In this document: one piece after another, positions 44,813-53,835 of the stretch
Layout of the letters: the number at the start of each line of letters is the position of its first letter
Numbering within the stretch: the first letter of the stretch is position 1
NCBI GenBank assembly: GCA_009775225.1
Contig: VSPE01000006.1
Coordinates: 1 to 64,000, forward strand
DNA: 64,000 bases
Direction of reading: 5' to 3'
From: Muribaculaceae bacterium
Lineage (GTDB): Bacteria > Bacteroidota > Bacteroidia > Bacteroidales > Muribaculaceae
Program-made: the position numbers and the translations under genes
Notes under the pieces: generated by a model
Seen by the model: the letters and a program-made list of their open reading frames with translations, nothing else
What the model was told of the DNA's origin: nothing
The model's database searches: none

Positions 44813-46549
44813 ATGACAACATTTCAAGATTTAGGCGTACGCGACGACCTCCTGCGTGGCATAGCCGAAATGGGCTTCGAGACTCCGATGCCCGTGCAGG
44901 AGAAAGTGATACCCGTATTGCTGTCGGGCAACCACGACCTCGTGGCCCTCGCTCAGACGGGTACAGGCAAGACCGCAGCTTTCGGTCTGCCCGTGATACA
45001 GCGCGTCGATACCGCCGTGCGCGAGCCGCAGGCCCTCGTTCTCGCTCCAACCCGCGAACTCTGCCTACAGATAGCCTCCGACCTCGCCGACTTTTCAAAA
45101 TACACTCCCGACCTCTCTATCATTCCCGTCTACGGCGGCAGCAGCATCGAAAGCCAGATACGTGCCCTACGCCACGGCGCTCATATCATAGTAGCCACTC
45201 CGGGCCGACTTATCGACCTTATAACCCGCGGCGTGGTGAAACTCGACAAGGTAAATACCGTAGTGCTCGACGAGGCCGACGAAATGCTCAACATGGGCTT
45301 CGTGGACTCTATCACCGATATCCTCACCCACGTACCCGACGAGCGCAAGATGCTCCTCTTCTCGGCCACAATGCCCGCCGAGGTGGCACGCATCGCAAAA
45401 CGCTTTATGAAAAACCCCGAGGAGATTGTAATAGGCACCCGCAACGAGGGCGCTAAAAACGTACGCCATATCTACTATATGGTAAACGCCCGCGACAAAT
45501 ATCTCGCTCTCAAACGCATTGCCGACAACTCCCCGAACATTTACGCCATTGTGTTCTGCCGCACCCGCCGCGACACTCAGGAGATTGCCGACAAGCTCAT
45601 CCAGGACGGTTATAATGCCGACTCGCTACACGGCGACCTCTCGCAGCAGCAGCGCGACATGGTGATGAAGAAATTCCGCGACGGCGTGATTTCCCTTCTC
45701 GTAGCCACCGACGTGGCCGCACGAGGTCTCGACGTCGATGACCTCACTCACGTAATCAACTACGGCCTGCCCGACGATACCGCCGTGTACACCCACCGCT
45801 CGGGCCGTACGGGCCGTGCCGGAAAGACCGGTGTGTCCGTGGCCATAATACACTCCCGCGAAAAAGGCAAGCTGCGCGAAATCGAGCGTATTATAGGCAA
45901 AAAGTTCGAGCGCAAGGAAGTCCCCACCCCCGAGCACATCATCGAGAAACAGCTCTACAACCTTGCCGACCGCATCGAGAAAGTGGAGGTTAACGAGGAA
46001 GAAATAAACCGCTACCTACCCGGTGTGCTCAAAAAGCTGTCGTGGCTCTCTACCGAAGACCTCCTCAAACGCGTGCTGTCGCTTGAGTTCAACCGCCTGC
46101 TCAACTACTACAAAGACGCACCGAACATCGATTTCATCGACGAGAAACCCGCAAAAGAACGTAAGGAAAAAGAGAAAGGCGCCAAGCGAACCGACAAGGA
46201 AAAAGACCGCCGTACTGCTGAAAAGGGCATGGCGCGCATCTACGTGAACGTGGGCAAGGCCGACGGCTTTTACGCCGGCAACCTCATAGAGCTGCTCAAC
46301 AAGAACGTGAGCGGCGCTCGTGTGGATGTGGGCCGCATCGACCTCCTGCCAGGCTACTCGCTCTTCGACGTCAAGAAAGGCGACGCCTCTCGCGTGGTGG
46401 CGGCCCTCAAAGGCCTCGACTTCTTCGGCAAACGGATATTCAGCGAAGTTGCCGACACCGAGCGCGACTATGCCTCGGCAAGCGAGCGCAAAACCCGCAA
46501 AGACTCGGGTCGCGCCGCCAAAGCCTCTCGCAAAGAACGCAAACGATAA
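44813..46549 (+). CDS. DEAD-box RNA helicase with DbpA-type RNA-binding domain
   Basis: A 578-residue ATP-dependent RNA helicase. Motifs in order: Q motif near 23-30, AQTGTGKT (47-54), PTRELC, GG/TPGR, DEAD (153-156), SAT, and HRSGRTGRAG in the second RecA domain. A lysine- and arginine-rich linker follows (about 445-475). Residues about 478-555 are the DbpA RNA-binding domain (ARIYVNVGKADGFYAGNLIELL), which in DbpA recognises 23S rRNA. It probably works in large-subunit assembly. The charged C-terminal tail is common in this family. Confidence 0.93.
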   Translation: MTTFQDLGVRDDLLRGIAEMGFETPMPVQEKVIPVLLSGNHDLVALAQTGTGKTAAFGLPVIQRVDTAVREPQALVLAPTRELCLQIASDLADFSKYTPDLSIIPVYGGSSIESQIRALRHGAHIIVATPGRLIDLITRGVVKLDKVNTVVLDEADEMLNMGFVDSITDILTHVPDERKMLLFSATMPAEVARIAKRFMKNPEEIVIGTRNEGAKNVRHIYYMVNARDKYLALKRIADNSPNIYAIVFCRTRRDTQEIADKLIQDGYNADSLHGDLSQQQRDMVMKKFRDGVISLLVATDVAARGLDVDDLTHVINYGLPDDTAVYTHRSGRTGRAGKTGVSVAIIHSREKGKLREIERIIGKKFERKEVPTPEHIIEKQLYNLADRIEKVEVNEEEINRYLPGVLKKLSWLSTEDLLKRVLSLEFNRLLNYYKDAPNIDFIDEKPAKERKEKEKGAKRTDKEKDRRTAEKGMARIYVNVGKADGFYAGNLIELLNKNVSGARVDVGRIDLLPGYSLFDVKKGDASRVVAALKGLDFFGKRIFSEVADTERDYASASERKTRKDSGRAAKASRKERKR

Positions 46550-46554
46550 TTACG

Positions 46555-47205
46555 ATGAAGATGAAGTTATCAATCAAAGCCGCCCTGGCCGCCATGTGTG
46601 TGGCTGCTGCCGCAGGCAATGCCCTCGCCCGCACTGCAGCCGATTTCTTCACCGAAGCACCCGGGAGCGTGCTGCCGCTGCTCGACCGCAACGCCCGGCT
46701 CGACATGATTGACTATTTCCGCCACGGGCTGCCCACCACAACCACAAACCTGTTCAACGGCTCCTCAAAGGTGCTGAGCGAGTCCGAAAACTGCATCGAC
46801 GTGCAGATTTCGCGCGACGCAAGCTTGCAGATAGCCCTTCTGCAGCTTAAAAACGACACTATCATCGCTGTGATAGAGACGGTGCTCACCCCCGTGGCCG
46901 ACAGTGGCATCACATTCTACCGCAGCGACTGGTCGCCCGCACCCAAGCAACCGGCCATGCCGGCTGCCTCCGACTTCATACCAAAAGACAGAAGAAAAGA
47001 GCTGAAAGACGCGGAGATGCCTCCCACAGCATATATCCGTGCCTCTTTCAACAGCAGCGACGGCTCCTTCGACTTCATCAACACCACCCCAGCCTACTAC
47101 ACGGCCGACAGCGCGCCCGAAGGTCTGGCAGCAATGCGCCACAGTATCGCCATGCGCTTCGACGGCAAACGCTTCATCGAGATAACATGCCCCGATGAGA
47201 AGTGA
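46555..47205 (+). CDS. DUF3256 family exported protein
   Basis: A 216-residue protein with a signal peptide (about 1-26). Features typical of DUF3256 are AADFFTEAPGSVLPLLDRNARLD near the start of the mature part, DYFRHGL, and a C-terminal domain with PTAYIRASFN. The family is confined to Bacteroidetes, is found beside xseA-type and helicase genes, and has no assigned function. It lies 5 bases after the helicase gene and overlaps xseA by 11 bases, which makes a three-gene operon. Confidence 0.85.
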   Translation: MKMKLSIKAALAAMCVAAAAGNALARTAADFFTEAPGSVLPLLDRNARLDMIDYFRHGLPTTTTNLFNGSSKVLSESENCIDVQISRDASLQIALLQLKNDTIIAVIETVLTPVADSGITFYRSDWSPAPKQPAMPAASDFIPKDRRKELKDAEMPPTAYIRASFNSSDGSFDFINTTPAYYTADSAPEGLAAMRHSIAMRFDGKRFIEITCPDEK

Positions 47206-48451
47206 GCGACACTCCATACCGCTGGCCGAGCTGTGCCGCCGCATAGGCTTCGCCGTGAACTCAGCGCCAGGGCTTTCCGACGTGTGGGTGACGGCGGAGA
47301 CCTCCGATGTACGCACCTCGGGAGGCCACTGCTACATGGAGCTTATCGAGAAGGATAGCGCCGGAGGAATACCACTGGCCAAGTGCCGCGCCGTGATATG
47401 GGCCTCAGCTTTCGCAAGGCTGGGGGCGGCTTTCCATGCGGCCACAGGCTCGCGCCTGCGCTCCGACATGAAAATCATGGCCAAGGTATCGGCAAGCTAC
47501 CACACCGTATACGGCCTCTCCCTCGTAATCACCGACATCGACCCTGCATACACCGTGGGCGACCTCGCCCGTCGGCGCATGGAGATAATAGCACGCCTGC
47601 AGGACGACGGCGTATACGACCTAAACCGCGAGTTGGAGTGGAACCCCGTGCCCTCGCGGGTGGCGGTAATATCGGCAGCCGGAGCAGCCGGCTACGGCGA
47701 CTTTGTAAAACACCTGCACCTCAACCCCTACCGCCTGCGTTTCGACACCACTCTCTTTACAGCCACGCTGCAGGGCGAGCGCACCTCGGCAAGCGTGATA
47801 GCAGCCCTTGAAGCCATTATGGAAAGAGTGGATGATTTCGACTGCGTGGTAATCATTCGCGGCGGCGGTGCGGTGAGCGACCTCGCATCATTCGACGACT
47901 ACGAGCTGGCCTTCAACATAGCCCAATTCCCTCTGCCCGTCATTGTAGGCATAGGGCACGAACGCGACACCAACGTGCTTGACTACGTGGCAAACACACG
48001 CGTAAAAACACCTACAGCTGCCGCAGAAGTTCTCATAGGGCGCATGTCCGATGCCTTGCAGGCCGTACACTTGCTCGGACGCGACATTCTCGACACCGTA
48101 TCCGACCGCCTCGACGGGCAGCACCGTCAGCTCGCATATTATCAGGGCAACCTCCCCGCACTCGTGCGCGGCATCATTGAGCGCAACCGCAGGCGCACAG
48201 GCCCCGAAGTGGCCGAAGCTATTGAAACTACCGCCCGCAACATATTAATCCGAAAAGCCGACCGCCTCACCGCGCTCGGCGAAATTCTCGACGCCCTCTC
48301 TCCCGAAGCGACTCTGCGCAGAGGCTATTCCATAACACGTCACGAAGGCCATGCCGTAACCGATGCCTCACTCCTGCCCGAAGGCGCCCGCATCACTACC
48401 ACCTTCGCCAAAGGCACCGCAGAGTCGGTAGTGACAAAAGAAACGATGTAA
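47195..48451 (+). CDS. xseA: Exodeoxyribonuclease VII large subunit
   Basis: A 418-residue protein with an N-terminal OB-fold for single-stranded DNA (about 10-105, VWVTAETSDVRTSGGHCYMEL), the nuclease core with VAVISAAGAAGYGDF and VIIRGGGAVSDLASFDDYELA, and the conserved GIGHERDTNVLDYVANTRVKTPTAAAE. ExoVII degrades single-stranded DNA into oligonucleotides. It requires the small subunit XseB, usually encoded just downstream, but no xseB frame is visible between 48452 and the converging gene. The protein is slightly shorter in its coiled-coil region than E. coli XseA. Confidence 0.93.
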   Translation: MRSERHSIPLAELCRRIGFAVNSAPGLSDVWVTAETSDVRTSGGHCYMELIEKDSAGGIPLAKCRAVIWASAFARLGAAFHAATGSRLRSDMKIMAKVSASYHTVYGLSLVITDIDPAYTVGDLARRRMEIIARLQDDGVYDLNRELEWNPVPSRVAVISAAGAAGYGDFVKHLHLNPYRLRFDTTLFTATLQGERTSASVIAALEAIMERVDDFDCVVIIRGGGAVSDLASFDDYELAFNIAQFPLPVIVGIGHERDTNVLDYVANTRVKTPTAAAEVLIGRMSDALQAVHLLGRDILDTVSDRLDGQHRQLAYYQGNLPALVRGIIERNRRRTGPEVAEAIETTARNILIRKADRLTALGEILDALSPEATLRRGYSITRHEGHAVTDASLLPEGARITTTFAKGTAESVVTKETM

Positions 48452-48495
48452 AAACGGAGCGACGACATTTAGGCTGCAGTTAGTTCAACCATCCC

Positions 48496-48508
48496 GCAGC
48501 ATAGCTGC
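48496..48508. repeat. 13-base palindromic repeat, copy 2
   Basis: GCAGCATAGCTGC, identical to 29320-29332, 45 bases after the xseA stop and just before a bidirectional hairpin. Confidence 0.45.
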
Positions 48509-48533
48509 ATATTAGAGAATGATTTATAAAAAA

Positions 48534-48569
48534 GGAAAGACATCAGGAACTAAGTTCCCATGCCTTTCC
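48534..48569. terminator. Bidirectional terminator between xseA and the GNAT gene
   Basis: An imperfect hairpin: GGAAAG...GGAAC (48534-48550) pairs with GTTCC...CTTTCC (48554-48569). It is flanked by A-rich sequence to its left (a T-run for minus transcripts) and lies between converging genes. Confidence 0.65.
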
Positions 48570-48594
48570 GTGTTCCAAATAAGAATGATACGCC

Positions 48595-49728
48595 TTACAG
48601 CATCTTGCGGAACGCGCGTCGGCGACGGTGCTGACGGCGCTCGAAGTATTCCCACTGCTTCTGCACGTTTTCGTTACCTTCAAGCTCTACGTTGCTCTCG
48701 GCGAATTTGTAGCCACTGGCGGCGAAGCGGGGGATAAGGTCTGCGAAGATGAGCGCGTTTACACCCTTGCTCTGATAGTCGGGGCGCACAGCCACAAGCA
48801 GAAGGTCTACCACATCGGTATGGCCACCTATAGCGCGCAGCAGGTGATACCAGCCGAAGGGGAAAAGCTTGCCGCGGCCTTTGCGCAGAGCCTGCGATAG
48901 TGAGGGCATGGCTATGCCAAGAGCCACAAGAGTGCCTTCGCCGTCGATAACAAGAGACACGTCTTCGAGGCGCAGCACACCTATATATTGTGCTATGTAA
49001 TGCTCAATCTGCCTGTCGGTGAGGGCTACATAGCCGTAAAGGTCTTTGTAGGCATCGTTCACCAGCTCGAATATGGCGCGGCCGTATTCAGCCTTGATTT
49101 TTGAGCGTGAAGTATATTTCTTTACCGACAGATTATATTTGCGTGCCACAATTTCAGCTATGCGCGCGTGCTTTTCAGGCACCTCGGGAGGCACCGTAAT
49201 GCGGTATTCTATCCAATCGGCGTCTTTCTCGTAGCCCATGCGCACCATGTGCTCGGGATAGTACGGATAGTTGTATATGGTAGCCATTGTTCCGTCTTCC
49301 TCGAAGCCCTCGATGAGCATGCCTTCCTGGTCGAGGTCGCTAAAGCCCATAGGGCCTACTATCTCGGTCATGCCGCGGCAGCGCCCCCATTCCTCGACAG
49401 CGGCAAAAAGCTCGTCGACCACCTCGGCGTCGTCCACAAAGTTCACAAAGCCGAAGCGCATCTGTCGGCGCCCGGTCTTTTCATTGGCCGCGCGGTTGAT
49501 TATGGCAGTGATAGTACCCACAGGCTCGCCGTTGCGGAAAGCCATGAACGACTGCGACTCGCAGAAGTCGGATGCAGGGTTCTTGTCGGGCGAGAGTGTC
49601 GCAATCTCGTCGAACACCAGTGGCGGCACGTAATAGGGATTGTTGCGGTATAGGTCAATTCCGAACTGCACATACTGGTGCAGGTGGTCGTCGTCGGAAG
49701 TTATGGGATGAACGAAGACAGAAGACAT
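48595..49728 (-). CDS. GNAT-like N-acetyltransferase family protein
   Basis: A 377-residue cytoplasmic protein. The C-terminal half carries a GNAT-like acetyl-CoA motif VRPDYQSKGVNALIF near 310-325. The N-terminal half looks like a second, degenerate GNAT fold (FMAFRNGEPVGTITAIINR). Proteins of this length and layout are common in Bacteroidetes and lack assigned substrates. Its start lies inside the end of the upstream kinase gene (28-base overlap in another frame), so the two are coupled. The C-terminus is rich in arginine. Confidence 0.78.
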   Translation of the reverse strand: MSSVFVHPITSDDDHLHQYVQFGIDLYRNNPYYVPPLVFDEIATLSPDKNPASDFCESQSFMAFRNGEPVGTITAIINRAANEKTGRRQMRFGFVNFVDDAEVVDELFAAVEEWGRCRGMTEIVGPMGFSDLDQEGMLIEGFEEDGTMATIYNYPYYPEHMVRMGYEKDADWIEYRITVPPEVPEKHARIAEIVARKYNLSVKKYTSRSKIKAEYGRAIFELVNDAYKDLYGYVALTDRQIEHYIAQYIGVLRLEDVSLVIDGEGTLVALGIAMPSLSQALRKGRGKLFPFGWYHLLRAIGGHTDVVDLLLVAVRPDYQSKGVNALIFADLIPRFAASGYKFAESNVELEGNENVQKQWEYFERRQHRRRRAFRKML

Positions 49729-50507
49729 AGTGAATTAGGCAATATTGCATTCAGCGTGGTAGGCGAGGGCGCGTAGGGCGACTTGAGCCATATCACGAGG
49801 AAGAGCATGAGCGCCAGGAATGCAATGATAATGAAGTAGAACATGCTGTTGCCACGACCTTCGAGCGCGAGGTGTACCTGCTGCATGTCGCGGAAGCGAC
49901 GCTTCGGGTCGGGGTCGGTGCATTTGCGCGCCACACGGCGCAGAACGGGGTCTTTGGAGTCGACTGCGTCAAGAGCCTCGGTGAGCACCTTTCCGTAGTT
50001 GTAGATATCGTCGGCAGTACTCTGGTGCGAGAGGCGGGGACGCTGCTCGTAGCCCACGTCGATAAGCTTAAGATTGCCGATATTCTCGGTGAAGAGAATA
50101 TTGTCGGGAGTAAGGTCGGGGTGCACGATGTGCTGCCCCTCGATGTACTCGAGGGCGCTCACAAGCTGGTGGCGAAGCTGCTCTATGTGCGCGGATGTCA
50201 CCTTTTTCTCGTCGATGAGCTTGCGTAGGGAGTCTCCGTAAACATCGTCGGTGACAATACAGCGCCCAATGCCGGGGATATCCTCAAAATCGTTTATCAT
50301 CACGATATTGGGATGCGCAAGGCTATAACGCACATCGAATTCCTGCTCTATCATCGCCTGATAGCGCGGGTCGTCGGCAAACTCGGGGCGCAGAGTCTTT
50401 ATCATGACCCACTTGCCGAATTTCTTGGCAGTATAGATATGATAGAACTCCTCATCCCACTGGGGCAGGTGCTCGATTTCGGTCCAGCGTTCGGCAGCTT
50501 CAGCCAT
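49701..50507 (-). CDS. Hanks-type serine/threonine kinase with C-terminal membrane anchor
   Basis: A 268-residue protein with a eukaryotic-type kinase fold. Lys37 in VMIKTLRPE, a glutamate in the following helix, a catalytic loop HPDLTPDN (His129, Asp131, Asn136) and a metal-binding DVG (150-152, replacing DFG) are visible. The usual arginine of HRD is proline, and no clear glycine-rich loop is seen. Residues about 222-241 are a single membrane segment followed by a short tail. It may be an active non-RD kinase tethered to the inner membrane. It overlaps the downstream GNAT gene. Confidence 0.82.
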   Translation of the reverse strand: MAEAAERWTEIEHLPQWDEEFYHIYTAKKFGKWVMIKTLRPEFADDPRYQAMIEQEFDVRYSLAHPNIVMINDFEDIPGIGRCIVTDDVYGDSLRKLIDEKKVTSAHIEQLRHQLVSALEYIEGQHIVHPDLTPDNILFTENIGNLKLIDVGYEQRPRLSHQSTADDIYNYGKVLTEALDAVDSKDPVLRRVARKCTDPDPKRRFRDMQQVHLALEGRGNSMFYFIIIAFLALMLFLVIWLKSPYAPSPTTLNAILPNSLCLLSSFIP

Positions 50508-50537
50508 AATATGTGATATTTAGCGTTTTATTAATAA

Positions 50538-51014
50538 TCAGTTGATATCCTCGCCTTCGAGACGCACGGGAATTTCACGGTGGATTGAGTGGTCGAGCGA
50601 GATAAGGGTCTCTGTGCCGGTCACACCTGGTATCATCTGGATTTTCTTGTTGAGAAGCTCCATAAGATGTTCGTTGTCGCGGGCAAAGAGCTTGATGAGC
50701 ATTGTGTAGGGACCGGTTGTGAAATGGCATTCAACAACTTCGGGTATTTTCTCGAGTTCGGGCACAACATCACTGTACATGGCACCGCGCTCGAGGTTCA
50801 CACCTATATAAGTGCAGGTGGCGTAACCGAGGATTTTGGGGTTGACATGATAGCCAGAGCCGGTAATGACTTTCATATCGATAAGTCTCTGTATACGCTG
50901 GTGCACAGCCGCACGCGACACACCGCACACAAGCGCCACATCTTTCGACGGTATGCGGGCATTGTGCATGACTATCTGGAGTATCTTGCGGTCGAGATTG
51001 TCTATTTTTTCCAT
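50538..51014 (-). CDS. Lrp/AsnC family transcriptional regulator
   Basis: A 158-residue protein with an N-terminal helix-turn-helix (IDNLDRKILQIVMHNARIPS, then VSRAAVHQRIQRL) and a C-terminal RAM ligand-binding domain (about 65-150, YIGVNLERG, VVECHFTTGPYTMLIKL). Such regulators respond to amino acids and form octamers. Orthologues are widespread in Bacteroidales. A -7 box lies upstream on the minus strand. The 30-base gap to the kinase gene suggests possible co-transcription. Confidence 0.93.
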   Translation of the reverse strand: MEKIDNLDRKILQIVMHNARIPSKDVALVCGVSRAAVHQRIQRLIDMKVITGSGYHVNPKILGYATCTYIGVNLERGAMYSDVVPELEKIPEVVECHFTTGPYTMLIKLFARDNEHLMELLNKKIQMIPGVTGTETLISLDHSIHREIPVRLEGEDIN

Positions 51015-51374
51015 GAGAAGATAAGTATTAGTGTTTTAGCATGCAAAATTACACAATTATATGAGAATTGCCAAAAATATTATCAAAAAGATTAAAAACA
51101 AGGCTCCTAAAGAACTATAATGAGCATATTGCCATTCTCAGCCACCTCCGTGCGCACTTCTTCAGCAGCCTGGAAAAAGACGTGCCGCACATGTGTTTAA
51201 CATTTTTTTGCAATATAGCCAAAACCGCATTACAGATGCTTCTGTCAGCGATTTAGGGACCGCGCACATAGCTATATAACAAACTTGAATGTAGAAAAAT
51301 TTCCGTAGTCGAAGAAAATTTACTTACTTTGCACCGCAAAATTGCCAATTTTATTAATCAAAATACTTATCATC
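51015..51374. other. Intergenic region, 360 bp
   Basis: This lies between the divergent lrp-type and acpP genes. I see no gene; a 62-residue frame near 51068 is A/T-rich and featureless. It contains the leftward -7 box of the regulator and a rightward -7-like TTACTTTG at 51324-51331, one mismatch from consensus, which probably drives acpP. Confidence 0.6.
51035..51042 (-). promoter_or_regulatory. -7 box of the Lrp/AsnC regulator
   Basis: The minus strand reads TAATTTTG, about 20 bases before the start codon. The -33 region is not convincing. Confidence 0.45.
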
Positions 51375-51608
51375 ATGTCAGAAATTGCAGATCGCGTGAA
51401 AAACATCGTAGTTGACAAACTCGGTGTTGAGCCCGAAAAAGTAACTGAAGAAGCAGCATTCATCACCGACCTCGGTGCAGACTCTCTCGATACCGTAGAG
51501 CTGATTATGGACTTCGAAAAAGAATTCGGCATCACCATCCCCGACGAAGAAGCTGAAAAAATCAAAACAGTAGGCGACGCTGTTGCCTTCGTTGAAGCCC
51601 ACGCGTAA
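51375..51608 (+). CDS. acpP: Acyl carrier protein
   Basis: A 77-residue acidic protein. The phosphopantetheine attachment site is Ser37 in LGADSLDTVEL. The start at 51375 (MSEIADRVKNIVV) is the family start; a longer frame from 51342 adds hydrophobic residues that do not belong. It carries growing acyl chains in type II fatty acid synthesis. fabF follows after 166 bases, the usual pairing. Confidence 0.97.
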   Translation: MSEIADRVKNIVVDKLGVEPEKVTEEAAFITDLGADSLDTVELIMDFEKEFGITIPDEEAEKIKTVGDAVAFVEAHA

Positions 51609-51774
51609 TAAGCAGGAACGCTTAGCAACACACAACCATACAACCGCCGCGAAATTTCGCAGAAAATGAAACGGCGGTTTTGGTTTTTTTGTGTTTGCGC
51701 GCACGCACGCGTATATAGCTGCACACGCTCTCAATTCCTGTCAATACACAACACCACCACTCTCAATAAAATAC

Positions 51775-53043
51775 ATGGAACTTAAACGAGTAGTAGTCAC
51801 CGGCCTGGGTGCCATTACCCCCATAGGCAACGACGTAGACACCACCTGGGAAAACGCCAAGGCCGGTGTAAGCGGCGCAGGCCCCATCACTCACTTCGAC
51901 GCAAGCCTCTTCAAGACCAAGTTTGCCTGCGAAGTGAAGAATTTCAATGCCTCAGAGCACTTCGACCGCAAAAAAGAGCGCACACTCGACCTCTATGCCC
52001 AGTATGCCCTCGTGGCTGCCCGTCAGGCCGTGGCCGACGCCAAGCTTGAAGAGGAAGGCGCCGGCGTAAACAAAAACCGCGTAGGCGTTATCGTAGCTGC
52101 CGGTATCGGCGGCCTCCACACTTTCGAGGAAGAAGCCGGATACTATGCCCTCAACGCCGAGAAAGGCCCCAAATACAATCCCTTCTTCATCCCCAAGATG
52201 ATTGCCGACATCGCTTCGGGCCACATCTCCATGGAGTACGGCTACCACGGCCCCAACTATGGCGTGGTATCGGCATGCGCATCGTCAAACAACGCTATCA
52301 TCGATGCCTTCAACCTCATACGCCTCGGAAAAGCCGACGTCATTCTTACCGGCGGCGCTGAAGCTGCAATCTTCCCCGCAGGTGTAGGCGGCTTCAACTC
52401 TATGCACGCACTTTCGACCCGCAATGACAGCCCCGAGACAGCATCGCGCCCCTTCAGCAAAAGCCGCGACGGCTTTGTTATGGGCGAAGGCTCAGCTGTA
52501 CTCGTACTCGAAGAACTCGAGCACGCTCTCGCACGCGGCGCCAAAATCTACTGTGAAGTAGCCGGCGGCGGTCTCTCGGCCGACGCTTACCACCTCACCG
52601 CAACTCACCCCGACGGCCTCGGAGCAAAGCTCGCTATGGAAAATGCTCTCGAAGACGCAGGCATGAAGCCCGAAGACATCGACTACATCAACGTGCACGG
52701 CACATCGACTCCCGTAGGCGACGTTTCGGAAGTGAAAGCCATTGTGGATGTATTCGGCGAAAGCGCACACAAGCTCAACATCTCGTCCACCAAGTCGATG
52801 ACAGGCCACCTGCTCGGTGCAACCGGCGCTCTCGAAGCAATCTTCTCGGTGAAGGCCGTTGAGGAAGACATCGTTCCGCCCACTATCAACCACGACCCCG
52901 AGGACGTAGACGAAAACATCGACTACTCACTCAACTTCACCTTCGACAAGGCTCAGAAGCGTACTGTACGCGCCGCCCTCTCCAACTCTTTCGGCTTCGG
53001 CGGCCACAACGCTACCGTGATTGTGAAGAAATTCGAGAAATAA
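51775..53043 (+). CDS. fabF: Beta-ketoacyl-ACP synthase II
   Basis: A 422-residue condensing enzyme. The catalytic triad is complete: Cys168 in VVSACASS, His308 in NVHGTSTPVGD and His345 in SMTGHLLGAT. The start at 51775 (MELKRVVVTGLGAITPIG) is the conserved one; the frame from 51691 is not used. It elongates acyl-ACP with malonyl-ACP in fatty acid synthesis and forms an operon with acpP. Confidence 0.97.
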   Translation: MELKRVVVTGLGAITPIGNDVDTTWENAKAGVSGAGPITHFDASLFKTKFACEVKNFNASEHFDRKKERTLDLYAQYALVAARQAVADAKLEEEGAGVNKNRVGVIVAAGIGGLHTFEEEAGYYALNAEKGPKYNPFFIPKMIADIASGHISMEYGYHGPNYGVVSACASSNNAIIDAFNLIRLGKADVILTGGAEAAIFPAGVGGFNSMHALSTRNDSPETASRPFSKSRDGFVMGEGSAVLVLEELEHALARGAKIYCEVAGGGLSADAYHLTATHPDGLGAKLAMENALEDAGMKPEDIDYINVHGTSTPVGDVSEVKAIVDVFGESAHKLNISSTKSMTGHLLGATGALEAIFSVKAVEEDIVPPTINHDPEDVDENIDYSLNFTFDKAQKRTVRAALSNSFGFGGHNATVIVKKFEK

Positions 53044-53069
53044 GAGCACTCCTCGCTCAAACCTTATCT

Positions 53070-53109
53070 GACAGAAAAGACATCGAAAGGGGCTAACACC
53101 TTTTCTGTC
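53070..53109 (+). terminator. Terminator after fabF
   Basis: GACAGAAAAG (53070-53079) pairs with CTTTTCTGTC (53100-53109) around a 20-base loop, and T-rich sequence follows (TTTTCTGTCTTTTTTAT). Confidence 0.75.
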
Positions 53110-53151
53110 TTTTCTGTCTTTTTTATCCCCAAACAAAGTTTACTGTCAGAC

Positions 53152-53835
53152 ATGAAAATCGGAATAATAGTTGCCATGGATAAGGAAATGGCACTACTGC
53201 TCCCGCTAATCGCCGACGCCTCCACCGCAACGGTGAACGGCACCGACTTCCACACCGGACGCATGGGCCGTCATCAGGTAGTGGCCTGCAAATGCGGCAT
53301 CGGCAAGGTCAACGCAGCCATCGGCGCACTCACACTCATAGAGAACTTCCGCCCCGACATGGTGGTGAATACAGGCGTGGCAGGCGGGACCGGCGCCACC
53401 GACGACCCCGCACGCGTGCTCGACGTGGTGCTCGCCACCGAGATTGCCTACCACGACGTGTGGTGCGGACCGGGCACAACCCGAGGCCAGGTGCCTGGCT
53501 TCCCCGAGCGCTTCGCCTGCCCCCTCGCCGAGGAAGTGCGAAAAGCGCTGGACGCAAAAGAAGGCCTCCTCGTATCGGGCGACATCTTCGTGGATGAGGT
53601 AGAAGACCTCAGGCGCATACTCGCACTCTACCCCGAAGCAAAGGCCGTAGACATGGAGTCGGCAGCCATTGCGCAGACCTGCCACACCAAAGGCGTACCA
53701 TTCGTGTGCCTGCGGGTGGTAAGCGACACACCCGGCGACGGCGGTAACGCTGCCGCATACGACTCGTTCTGGAACGACGCTCCAGCACGCACCTTCCACT
53801 CTGTAGAGCGCCTGCTCGACATCATCAGTGCATGA
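53152..53835 (+). CDS. mtnN: 5'-methylthioadenosine/S-adenosylhomocysteine nucleosidase
   Basis: A 227-residue enzyme of the PNP/UDP family. It shows MKIGIIVAMDKEM with Glu12, NTGVAGG, and the active-site region AVDMESAAIAQ, with the catalytic aspartate in VVSDTPGDGG. It cleaves adenine from methylthioadenosine and S-adenosylhomocysteine, which supports methionine salvage and the recycling of methylation products. Its stop overlaps the next start by 4 bases. Confidence 0.93.
   Translation: MKIGIIVAMDKEMALLLPLIADASTATVNGTDFHTGRMGRHQVVACKCGIGKVNAAIGALTLIENFRPDMVVNTGVAGGTGATDDPARVLDVVLATEIAYHDVWCGPGTTRGQVPGFPERFACPLAEEVRKALDAKEGLLVSGDIFVDEVEDLRRILALYPEAKAVDMESAAIAQTCHTKGVPFVCLRVVSDTPGDGGNAAAYDSFWNDAPARTFHSVERLLDIISA

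Noticed and set aside
51068..51256. A 62-codon frame in the gap before acpP
   Set aside because: A/T-rich, with no ribosome-binding context, promoter or recognisable residues.
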